From Sporocytophaga sp. (GTDB lineage: Bacteria; Bacteroidota; Bacteroidia; Cytophagales; Cytophagaceae), in contig NZ_JAGHZZ010000022.1 in assembly GCF_017745095.1 (NCBI RefSeq), forward strand, positions 1 through 64,000: DNA of 64,000 bases. The letters run 5' to 3'. The translations under genes were made by a program, and so were the position numbers. The notes beneath the pieces are model-generated. The model was not told where the DNA came from and did no database searches. It was given only the letters and a program-made list of their open reading frames with translations. Positions 16,047-23,440 of this stretch are shown piece by piece. The stretch's first letter is position 1. Each line of letters opens with the position of its first letter.

Positions 16047-17909
16047 ATGGAATTAGAACTTGACACCCTCATTGAAGCCGAATTCTTTAATCTATCTTCA
16101 GATCTGATGATTGTGATGAAAAAAGGACGGCTGATGCAGGTGAATACTGCATGGAAACAAATTTTGGGTTGGACTCCCGAAGAAGTGAAAGGCAGACAAT
16201 TAATTGATTTTATTCATCCTGATGATGTGGAAATGGCCCTCCATGTGGGAAAAGCTATTCATAAGGCAGGTATTGATATTTACGTCGAAAACAAATATCT
16301 GACTAAAGATGGATCTTATAAATGGATTAGCTGGAAGACCTTTGCTAAATCAGGACTTGTTCTTGGGGTAGGTAAAGAAATAACCCATGACAAAGAAAAA
16401 GATGCACATTACAGAAAAATCGATAACTATAGAAATTCTTTGCTTGAAAATGCCAGGTATCTCATTATATCACTTGAGAAAAATGGTATCATAAGAACTT
16501 TTAATCGGGCAGCTGAAAGTATGCTTGGGTACAGAGCTATAGATGTTGCTGAAAAAATTACACCAACTTTATTCTTCAATAAATCAGAATTGCAGGAAAG
16601 AAGCCGTGAACTGGAAGCAAAGATTGGTCAACCTGTTAATTATGGATTTGATTATTTTCTTAAATCCGCACAACATAATTTTGCCAATGAACAAGAGTGG
16701 CTTTGGAGGAGAAAAGACGGCACTCAGGTTCCATTGCATTTATCTGTTTCCCCGGTACGTGATGAGCATAATGAAATTTCGGGTTTTTTAATTATTGGAA
16801 GTGATATCTCCCAGAAAAGAGCGGCTCAGAAGAGGTTAAAGGATAGTGAAACTATATTCAAGGCTATGAATGATGCTAGTCCATTGGGTATATTTCTTAC
16901 AGATGCCAATGGGGAATGCATTTATTCAAACCGTGCATTTCAGAGCCTGACTGGTTTAGATTTGTCAGAAACGTTTGGATTCTTCTGGAATAAAATTGTT
17001 CATGAAGAAGAAAAAAGTGAAATGCTTCAGCTGTGGGATGCCGCTATTGCCAGTCATACTAACTTTCAGAAGAAGATAAGGCTGGTTTCATCATCCAATA
17101 CTATTAAATGGGTTGATGTAAATGCAGCTCTTATCAATGAACACGAGCCTTCGCTTGGATATGTAGGCATCGTTGTTGATATCACCAAAGAAATCGAAAG
17201 CAAGAGAGAACTGGAGGGAACTCTGATAACATTAGAGAAAAGTAATAAAGCTCTTGATAACTTCGCTTATGTTGTTTCTCATGATCTCAAAGCACCATTG
17301 AAGAGTATAGCAGCAATGATTAATTTCATAGAAGATGATCTTAAGGCTGGAGGTAATAATGCTTCAGAATATGTCAAATTGTTAATGGGGCGGGTTTGCA
17401 AGATGGCAGAAATCATTGAAGGCGTACTTGATTTCTCTAGAATTGGTCATCATGCTGTGAGGAAAGAATTTATCAATGTAAAGCAGTTGGTAACAGACCA
17501 GGTAGAATTTCTGACAGTAGAAAAGCCTGCTGACATTCGAATAGAAATGGAGGAGTTTGAAATAATAGAATCTAAAATTCTCCTTACTCAGATATTCTCT
17601 AATCTTATTAGCAATGCTGTTAAATATAATGACAAGGAAAAATGTAAAATAACTATAAGGGGTAAACTCTCGGAAGGGCATTGTTACTTTGAAGTAGAGG
17701 ATAACGGACCTGGTATTCCTGAAGAGTTTCACGAAAGAGTATTTGGGCTCTTTGCTACTTTAAGAGATGAAAGGGTAAAAGACAGCACTGGCATTGGTCT
17801 TGCAATTGTGAAGAAGATTATTGAAGAGGAACTGAATGGAAGCATTCGAATCCAAAGTAAAATGGGGCTGGGGACAATATTTATATTTTCCTGGGAGACC
17901 AGAATGTAG
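16047..17909 (+). CDS. Multi-PAS sensor histidine kinase (soluble, hybrid-free)
   Basis: 620 residues, no transmembrane segment. There are three PAS domains: residues about 8-120 (LMQVNTAWKQILGWTPEEVKG, IHPDDV), 135-265 (FNRAAESMLGYRA with a PAC motif WRRKDGTQVPLHLSVSPVRD) and 270-390 (YSNRAFQSLTGLD, GIVVDIT). A kinase core follows: H-box FAYVVSHDLKAPLKSI near 415, N-box IFSNLISNAVKYN, G1 DNGPGIPEEF and G2 GTGIGLAIVKKI-like STGIGLAIVKKI. No receiver or effector domain is fused and no response regulator lies nearby, so it is an orphan kinase. The stop codon runs straight into a hairpin repeat (17907-17968). Confidence 0.92.
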   Translation: MELELDTLIEAEFFNLSSDLMIVMKKGRLMQVNTAWKQILGWTPEEVKGRQLIDFIHPDDVEMALHVGKAIHKAGIDIYVENKYLTKDGSYKWISWKTFAKSGLVLGVGKEITHDKEKDAHYRKIDNYRNSLLENARYLIISLEKNGIIRTFNRAAESMLGYRAIDVAEKITPTLFFNKSELQERSRELEAKIGQPVNYGFDYFLKSAQHNFANEQEWLWRRKDGTQVPLHLSVSPVRDEHNEISGFLIIGSDISQKRAAQKRLKDSETIFKAMNDASPLGIFLTDANGECIYSNRAFQSLTGLDLSETFGFFWNKIVHEEEKSEMLQLWDAAIASHTNFQKKIRLVSSSNTIKWVDVNAALINEHEPSLGYVGIVVDITKEIESKRELEGTLITLEKSNKALDNFAYVVSHDLKAPLKSIAAMINFIEDDLKAGGNNASEYVKLLMGRVCKMAEIIEGVLDFSRIGHHAVRKEFINVKQLVTDQVEFLTVEKPADIRIEMEEFEIIESKILLTQIFSNLISNAVKYNDKEKCKITIRGKLSEGHCYFEVEDNGPGIPEEFHERVFGLFATLRDERVKDSTGIGLAIVKKIIEEELNGSIRIQSKMGLGTIFIFSWETRM

Positions 17910-17968
17910 CAACAGTTTGGAGCAAGAGCAACAAAATACTTGGTCTTGCTGATGATCAATTGTTGCTA
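17907..17968 (+). repeat. Gene-end hairpin repeat, copy 1
   Basis: Nested inverted repeats starting at the stop codon of the kinase: outer arms TAGCAACA (17907-17914) and TGTTGCTA (17961-17968), inner arms AGCAAGA (17921-17927) and TCTTGCT (17944-17950). The left half is closely similar to the element at 35064-35120 after the CzcB gene; both contain CACAGTTTGG or AACAGTTTGG followed by AGCAACAAAATA. Two related hairpins right after unrelated genes suggest a dispersed palindromic element or RNA-stabilising 3' structure. Confidence 0.6.
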
Positions 17969-18007
17969 ATATTTTTTTTAATAATAGATAAAAACATTCA
18001 AAACAAA

Positions 18008-18037
18008 AGAGACTCCCCAAAGGCAGTCTCTTTTTTA
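18008..18037 (+). terminator. Intrinsic terminator, probably bidirectional
   Basis: Arms AGAGACT (18008-18014) and AGTCTCT (18025-18031) with a 10-base loop, followed by six T and preceded by an A-rich run, between the convergent kinase gene and the membrane protein at 18059. Confidence 0.8.
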
Positions 18038-18058
18038 TTTATTCAACAAAACATATAA

Positions 18059-18412
18059 CTAAAGCATCGGAACAAAATGAATTGCAGCGATTGCAATACT
18101 TAAAAGGAGGTTAAATCCAAATACTCCAACTATATATCTCATCGGCAAAATAGATATATTACTTACAAGCACTGCAAAGGTAGACAGCGTAAACAATAGT
18201 ATACTAATGTCTGAAAATGCTGAATGAAAAAACGATATTAATAATAATAATGGAGGTGCGATAATACAACCTTGAATGATTATAAGTGCCCCGGCAATGG
18301 GGAATCTGTAATTTTCAAGAGAATCAATCCAGTTCTCTATTTTTGACCAGGTAGAAACATTTGCATCATTGGTTAAAATCTGGCCGGTATATGATTTTGT
18401 TATAGCTCCCAT
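18059..18412 (-). CDS. Small membrane protein of unknown function
   Basis: 117 residues from the chosen start (MGAITKSYTGQIL); the frame stays open for 25 more codons upstream, but that extension is hydrophobic and poorly supported. The N-terminal 40 residues are soluble (WSKIENWIDSLENYRFPI), followed by three hydrophobic segments (about 42-62, 66-86, 90-114). No family recognised. The layout (short soluble start, three helices) resembles small Bacteroidota inner-membrane proteins of unknown role. It stands alone between a terminator and a 230-bp gap. Confidence 0.6.
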   Translation of the reverse strand: MGAITKSYTGQILTNDANVSTWSKIENWIDSLENYRFPIAGALIIIQGCIIAPPLLLLISFFHSAFSDISILLFTLSTFAVLVSNISILPMRYIVGVFGFNLLLSIAIAAIHFVPML

Positions 18413-18644
18413 AATTTTTTTGTTTGTGTTTATGATACAAATGTATTCTAGCATTATCAGATTAATAATGACATAGATTATCCCCAAAGATGATTTTTGT
18501 CATCATCTGATGTTTAACTTAAGGTTTAAGGAAATGGAAATCTTTGAAGGTTTAAAATCCGGCAATCGGACTAAAAAAATGAATAAGAAAAATGGTAGCT
18601 AAGTATGGATTTCTTGAATATAGAAATCCATACTATTCTAGTTT

Positions 18645-19604
18645 TTATTGTTTTCCAGCAACAATCTTCTGTTGCGGAATTCTAATTTCATAGGTTTCCT
18701 TTTTCTTTATCCTTAGCTTAAAATTATCAGTATTGTTAAACCATGGATTTAATTGTCTTAGCTCTTTGTAGGTTGTGTTGTTCTTTTTTGCAAAATCAAC
18801 AAGGTTATCTATGTCATCATTTACCGTTATGGTAGTGAATTGAAAAGGCTCATATTTTTCAGTATGAGGAACAAAATACCCATAAGCCTCCGGATTCTCC
18901 AGAATTAGTTTTAAAGCAAGTATCCGATATACATATCTGGCAGTTTCTGAATTGAGGTGCAGGTCAAAGAAATTATCTACTTTCTGATCTTCCAATCTGT
19001 TTTTTATACCTTTCATTCCAACATTGTAGGAAGCTGCAGTGAGTACCCAGTTATTCAGATTAGAGTTTGCCCATTTAAGATATTTGCAGGCAGCTTCTGT
19101 TGCAAGTTTTGGATCTCTCCGCATATCAACATCCTGGTTCATTTTGAGATCATAATCCTTGGCGGTTTTCTCCATAATTTGCCACATTCCCATTGCTCCC
19201 GCATAGGAGGAAGCGTTATTGTTGAACTCGCTTTCAATTACAGCCAGGTATAGAAAGTCAGGATGTACTCCGGATTTTTGAAGAATTTCGGTTACAAACG
19301 GTCTCCAACGTTCTACATTCTTGATAATAAGTAGAGTGTGTGTTTGGCGGAAAGTATTGACCATCAATTCATACTCCAATGCTTCCCTTACATCAGTTCT
19401 CTGTACCGGAATTGTTTCACCTGCAAAAGTTACTACTTCCGGAATTGGTACGGAAGTAATGCGCTGAAATGGCATTTTTGCGCTCGCTATTGCTTCATCT
19501 GCCTTACTTTCACTTGTTTCAGATAAATTTTGTTCTGGCCCGTTCCCTGATTTACAGGCCAATAAAAACAGTGATAGTAAGGGAATGAGTAATGATTTTT
19601 TCAT
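18645..19604 (-). CDS. Lytic transglycosylase lipoprotein (MltD-like, SLT domain)
   Basis: 319 residues. The N-terminus is a lipoprotein signal with lipobox LLAC and Cys17. The SLT domain spans about 110-220: catalytic Glu124 in LAVIESEFN, then the family markers SSYAGAMGMWQIM and LTAASYNVGMKGI. After the domain comes YETAR-like SETARYVYRILALKLI, and the C-terminus (250-319) has a LysM-like segment (ITVNDDIDNLVDFAKKNNTTYKELRQLNPWF). It cleaves peptidoglycan glycan strands to 1,6-anhydro products, in the periplasm at the outer membrane. It is monocistronic. Confidence 0.92.
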   Translation of the reverse strand: MKKSLLIPLLSLFLLACKSGNGPEQNLSETSESKADEAIASAKMPFQRITSVPIPEVVTFAGETIPVQRTDVREALEYELMVNTFRQTHTLLIIKNVERWRPFVTEILQKSGVHPDFLYLAVIESEFNNNASSYAGAMGMWQIMEKTAKDYDLKMNQDVDMRRDPKLATEAACKYLKWANSNLNNWVLTAASYNVGMKGIKNRLEDQKVDNFFDLHLNSETARYVYRILALKLILENPEAYGYFVPHTEKYEPFQFTTITVNDDIDNLVDFAKKNNTTYKELRQLNPWFNNTDNFKLRIKKKETYEIRIPQQKIVAGKQ

Positions 19605-19799
19605 GCTTTTAAAACCAGTTGAATTATTTTATTTCAACAGTAACGAAAATATGGTTGAAACGGTAAATTTATTTAACTAAAATTAAAACAGGATTAATAA
19701 ATGGCCTGATTATAAATTCGTTTTGTGAATTTCTAAAAAAAATAAGATTTAAAAAACTTTTTAAAGAATGAGTTATAGAGAAGAGTAGGGACTGATTCC

Positions 19800-20282
19800 C
19801 TAAGTTTTAATCAGTCCGGCTCCTGTACCTAAGGCTATCGTATCTTCAATACCTCCAAGTATAGCATCTTCAATTTTAAATGCACTTGCAAAGTATTTCC
19901 GGGCATAAAAGCTTGCATAGGTCATTGTCAATGCGGATAAGCCTCCAAGCACTAAGCCGGTTATTCTTTTCTGTTTATAAGCCTTGAAAATAGTAGCACC
20001 TACCAATCCTCCGGAAATGATTCTTGTGACCAATTGGGGGGCGGATGTTCTGTCTGGAGCCGCTGGTAACTTATCGCCTACAATTTCTCCTATACTTAAT
20101 ATTTTTGTAATTACATTACTTATAGGTAGTTGAAGGAATTTCAAATTAGAATTTGAAAGGGATTTGAATGATTTGCTATTCAAAAATTGTGATACAAGAG
20201 AAGGGGCAAATGTTGCTCTCATTCCGGCAATTGCTCCTAGCCCTAAAGTTAGTTGTATTGCTTTTTTTCTATTCCTTTTCAT
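19800..20282 (-). CDS. DUF4126 membrane protein
   Basis: 160 residues from the chosen start. That ATG is preceded by AAGGAG four bases upstream, a good ribosome site for this genome; the longer frame adds nine residues and is less likely. Family signs are GMRATFAPSLVSQFL, GEIVGDKLPAAPDRTSAPQLVTRIISGGLVGA and a C-terminal hydrophobic hairpin, as in DUF4126. Four to five membrane segments are likely. Function unknown in the family. A stand-alone gene. Confidence 0.8.
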   Translation of the reverse strand: MKRNRKKAIQLTLGLGAIAGMRATFAPSLVSQFLNSKSFKSLSNSNLKFLQLPISNVITKILSIGEIVGDKLPAAPDRTSAPQLVTRIISGGLVGATIFKAYKQKRITGLVLGGLSALTMTYASFYARKYFASAFKIEDAILGGIEDTIALGTGAGLIKT

Positions 20283-20395
20283 AAGACTCCTTGGCCGATA
20301 TATTATCAATTCATTTCTTCTTTACTTTTTAACATGAACCGAAAAATTATAGTTTTCCTAAGGGAAGTTTGTCGTTAGAAAGATGATTTAGCCTT

Positions 20396-21469
20396 TTATT
20401 TTTTCTTGGATTTATCGTTATCTTTCATGTTAATGGTATTGTCTATATTGGGCAATAACACTTTAATAAAGGCATTGCTGATAAGATTGGTAATAACTGT
20501 CCAAACCTGAATTTTAGGATTGTCAAGCTGCCCTGAAAATGGAACTTTGGTAGCTATACGATCTTTCGGATGGTTTTTGAATATCTCACCCAACCCTTCA
20601 ATAGCAGCCTCATATAGAAATCGAATAGGTCCTAGCTTTTCTTCTTTGGGCTTCAGCACATTCAGGTTTTCAATAAGCGGCTTTACATATCCTTTTATAC
20701 CTCCATCTTTACCCGCAGCTTCTATATATAGGCCAACAGTGCCTTCCTGAACGTCAAACTTACCATAAGCTTTAAAGAAATCATTCAGTTCTGTTGCGGG
20801 AAGTTTTTCCATTTTAGCATCCATATCGAAGTATGGGCTTTCGGCGTAGGGGTCAAAATGTAAGTTAAAATTGAAAGTACCAGTTTTCATTGCTTTACCA
20901 GTTGCTGTAATATCTGCAACCATCGTCTTTGAGAGCTTTTCACTGTTTGTAAGATTATTGGCAACTGCATGTACAGATTGTAGATATAAGTTAATATCAG
21001 GCTTCACTGAATAATCTCTGTAATGGATTTCACCGTTTAATACTTCTAGCCGATTAATTTTTAGTGGAAATAATTTCTTAACAGGCTCTCTCCAATCATT
21101 GTTTCCGCCGTCCTGATTTGCTCCTTTGCCTCCGGTTACAAAGTTAAGAGCACAATTATTGATGATTACTTCTCCAACGAATGCTCCCTTAAATAAGGCT
21201 TTCCACTGTACAGAAAGATCGGTTTTTTCAGCAAGAAAAAAAGGAACATAGGCTTTGCCCTCAGTCTTTTCAATGTTCAGATGGTGAATGGCATATGCAC
21301 CTCTTATAAGGTGTATGTCTATGTCATCTACATGTCCCTTATATCCGTTAAGTTCGGAAAGCGTATTATTCACATATCTTAAAACTACGTAAGGAAGCGC
21401 TAATCTGAATGCTATCAATAGTCCCAGCAATATTAAACTTATCTTCAAATACAATCTCTTTTTCTTCAT
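20396..21469 (-). CDS. DUF748 / AsmA-like envelope protein
   Basis: 357 residues with one N-terminal transmembrane helix (residues 7-27) and a long strand-rich periplasmic part. Family features are YVNNTLSELNGYKGHVDDIDIHLIRGAYAIHHLNIEK after the anchor, then IINNCALNFV and INRLEVLNGEIHYRDYS, typical of DUF748 proteins of the AsmA/TamB-like superfamily. These are thought to help lipid or protein traffic to the outer membrane. The last 25 residues are Lys-rich. Monocistronic. Confidence 0.8.
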   Translation of the reverse strand: MKKKRLYLKISLILLGLLIAFRLALPYVVLRYVNNTLSELNGYKGHVDDIDIHLIRGAYAIHHLNIEKTEGKAYVPFFLAEKTDLSVQWKALFKGAFVGEVIINNCALNFVTGGKGANQDGGNNDWREPVKKLFPLKINRLEVLNGEIHYRDYSVKPDINLYLQSVHAVANNLTNSEKLSKTMVADITATGKAMKTGTFNFNLHFDPYAESPYFDMDAKMEKLPATELNDFFKAYGKFDVQEGTVGLYIEAAGKDGGIKGYVKPLIENLNVLKPKEEKLGPIRFLYEAAIEGLGEIFKNHPKDRIATKVPFSGQLDNPKIQVWTVITNLISNAFIKVLLPNIDNTINMKDNDKSKKK

Positions 21470-21877
21470 CGCTTAGCTTTATGAATGTTAAAAAAGAACA
21501 TAAGGAGTTTAGGGATTGTTTATCGAAGTAAGGGAAAAATTACTTTTTGTAAGAATTTGTCAGATATAAAGGCTTTGATTTTTAATTGTTTAATCTTTGC
21601 AAAAGATGAAAAATGTAATCTATAAAGGTGAAATGTATGAAGTAAAAAACAGGAGTGAATCAGATAAACAAATGATAGCTCAAGTTAAGCTATTACCAAA
21701 AGTCATTATTAAGAGATTAGATATATTATATGTCAATATTAAACATTTTGTAATACATGAGTGAAAAAATATATTAGTAAGAGAATTGTATACAGATTGA
21801 TTACTTAAGCTTTGAATTGATATGCCTGTTAATCAAACTCAGATTAGAGTAGGTAATGAACGTTCATTTTAAATGCT
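21470..21877. other. AT-rich intergenic region
   Basis: About 408 bases between the DUF748 start and the Lgt stop. It holds one doubtful small ORF (21606-21764) and no clear terminator or repeat. Confidence 0.5.
21606..21764 (+). CDS. Doubtful small ORF (52 residues)
   Basis: Starts MKNVIYKGEMYEVKNRSES and ends VNIKHFVIHE. It is the only open small frame in this gap with a reasonable residue mix (Lys/Glu at the start, hydrophobic at the end), but there is no recognisable family, no clear ribosome site and no operon partner. It may be chance. Confidence 0.25.
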   Translation: MKNVIYKGEMYEVKNRSESDKQMIAQVKLLPKVIIKRLDILYVNIKHFVIHE

Positions 21878-22711
21878 CTATGTTGTTACTGACTTCTCTT
21901 CATCTTTAAATGTTGACCGTCTTTCTTTTTTTCTAAAGCTATAATATAAAACATAAAAGCCAGTCAGGACAAGAGGTATACTTAGTATTTGCCCCATGTT
22001 AAGACTTAAGCTGTCTTCAAACGATTCCTGATTCTCTTTTACAAACTCAACCAGAAACCTCTGACCAAATAAGGCGATCAGAAAAATTCCGAAAATCATT
22101 CCGTTATACATTGCATTTCGTTTATTCTTCCAGATAAAAAACAATATCACAAACAGCATGAAACAAAAGAGCGCTTCATATAACTGGCCAGGATGCCTGG
22201 GGATGTTGTCTACTTGTTTGAATATAAACGCCCAGGGTAGATCAGTAGGTTTACCTGTGATTTCTGAATTGATAAGATTCCCCATGCGAATAAATCCACC
22301 TGTTAATGCAACTACAATCACAAGCCTGTCAAGCATCCAGAGATAATTATAATTCTTGTTTTTGCAGAAAAGAAATAGTCCTGTTAAAATTCCAATTGCC
22401 CCGCCGTGACTGGCAAGTCCAGCATATGGAGGAAGTATAATTTGTAGCGGATTTTCTATGAATGCATAAGGCTCATAAAACAGGAAATGTCCGAATCTCG
22501 CGCCCAAGATGCTTGAAATAAAGATATATATGGTCAATGATTCAACATCTTGAATGGGTTTGTTATCCTTCTTGAAAAAATGGAACATAACCTGTTGACT
22601 AAGCAGAAATCCTAATAGCCATGTAACTCCATACCATTTTAAGGGCCAATTGATTAATGGAATAGTAAAAATTTCAGGATTAGGATTCCAGATTATATAA
22701 TCTAATAACAT
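21878..22711 (-). CDS. lgt: Prolipoprotein diacylglyceryl transferase
   Basis: 277 residues, seven membrane helices. The Lgt signature is present as GGFIRMGNLINSEITGKP (family GRxGNfxNxExxG; Arg to Met-flanked variant keeps R-x-GN-x-x-N-x-E). Further markers are the HGGAIG motif with the catalytic-region His (SHGGAIG), and RHPGQLYEALF. The N-terminal part reads WPLKWYGVTWLLGF. It moves diacylglycerol from phosphatidylglycerol to the lipobox Cys of lipoproteins in the inner membrane, a step needed by the lipoproteins in this window (SLT, CzcB). The last 30 residues are charged and cytosolic. Confidence 0.93.
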   Translation of the reverse strand: MLLDYIIWNPNPEIFTIPLINWPLKWYGVTWLLGFLLSQQVMFHFFKKDNKPIQDVESLTIYIFISSILGARFGHFLFYEPYAFIENPLQIILPPYAGLASHGGAIGILTGLFLFCKNKNYNYLWMLDRLVIVVALTGGFIRMGNLINSEITGKPTDLPWAFIFKQVDNIPRHPGQLYEALFCFMLFVILFFIWKNKRNAMYNGMIFGIFLIALFGQRFLVEFVKENQESFEDSLSLNMGQILSIPLVLTGFYVLYYSFRKKERRSTFKDEEKSVTT

Positions 22712-22846
22712 TGATTGATGGCTTAAAAATTTTTTTCAAGTTTTCGTACTAAGATAGCAATCAACTTATCTTCATTTGGTAATGAAGTGAAATATAATTC
22801 ACTGGAAAATTTTAATTACACTTTTTTTACATCCTTTTTGTGAAAG

Positions 22847-22868
22847 TAGTCTATTTGAGAATAGACTA
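22847..22868. repeat. Perfect 8-bp inverted repeat upstream of the PadR operon
   Basis: Arms TAGTCTAT and ATAGACTA with a 6-base centre. It lies about 200 bp before the PadR start and shares the -CTAT/ATAG- ends with the palindrome at 22970-22990. Possible second operator site. Confidence 0.4.
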
Positions 22869-22969
22869 TAGTGATCCATTTGTTAATTAGTATAAATAGT
22901 AATGTATTGGTTTATAGGTTATTAATATTTTTACATTACCTTTTATTAAACATTACCTGTAAAAATAAG

Positions 22970-22990
22970 GTACTATGTATTGTATAGTAC
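22970..22990. promoter_or_regulatory. Palindrome over the -33 box, candidate PadR operator
   Basis: Arms GTACTAT (22970-22976) and ATAGTAC (22984-22990) with a 7-base centre that contains the TTG of the -33 element. A repressor bound here would block the promoter, which fits autoregulation by the PadR protein encoded next. Confidence 0.5.
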
Positions 22991-23009
22991 TTAATAAATT
23001 TTACCTTTG
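22980..23009 (+). promoter_or_regulatory. Bacteroidota-type promoter of the PadR-PspC operon
   Basis: TTG at 22980-22982, 19-base spacer, then TACCTTTG at 23002-23009, an exact fit to TTG-N19-TAnnTTTG. Transcription should start near 23015, which rules out the alternative TTG codon at 23007 as the start of translation and supports ATG 23046. Confidence 0.7.
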
Positions 23010-23045
23010 GGCTCATATAGTTGTCATAAAACCAAAACGGATAAT

Positions 23046-23393
23046 ATGAATATTGAGAATACGCAGAGTCAGATGCGGAAAGGGATTTTAGAATTCTGCA
23101 TTCTTTCAATAATTCGAAGAGGGGAAGCCTATCCCAGTGATATTGTCGAAGAAATGAAGGCAGCGAATTTGCAGATTCTGGAAGGTACACTTTATCCTTT
23201 ACTTACCAGATTGAAAAATGCGGATATGCTTACCTACAGATGGGTAGAAAGCACTTCAGGGCCACCGCGAAAATACTTTTCCCTGACTGAAAAGGGAGAA
23301 CTCTTTTATAAAGAATTAGAGCAAACCTGGAATGAATTGTCAAACGGCGTCAATGCCCTGACGAATAAACCAAACACATCAACAAACCAATAA
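23046..23393 (+). CDS. PadR-family transcriptional regulator
   Basis: 115 residues from MNIENTQSQMRKG; the frame runs further upstream to a TTG that lies inside the promoter and cannot be the start. A PadR winged helix is clear: RKGILEFCILSIIRRGEAYPSDIVEEMKAANLQI, EGTLYPLLTRLKNADMLTYRW, SGPPRKYFSLTEKGELF. PadR proteins are dimeric repressors. The partner gene 47 bp downstream encodes a PspC protein, the standard Bacteroidota pairing, so it probably represses that envelope-stress gene and itself. Confidence 0.92.
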   Translation: MNIENTQSQMRKGILEFCILSIIRRGEAYPSDIVEEMKAANLQILEGTLYPLLTRLKNADMLTYRWVESTSGPPRKYFSLTEKGELFYKELEQTWNELSNGVNALTNKPNTSTNQ

Positions 23394-23440
23394 CAATGTC
23401 CTAAAAACTGAAGGGCATTTTCAACCAAAAGGAGTCAGAT

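Noticed and set aside
23007-23045. Upstream TTG start for the PadR gene
   Set aside because: The codon overlaps the TACCTTTG promoter box, upstream of the expected transcription start.
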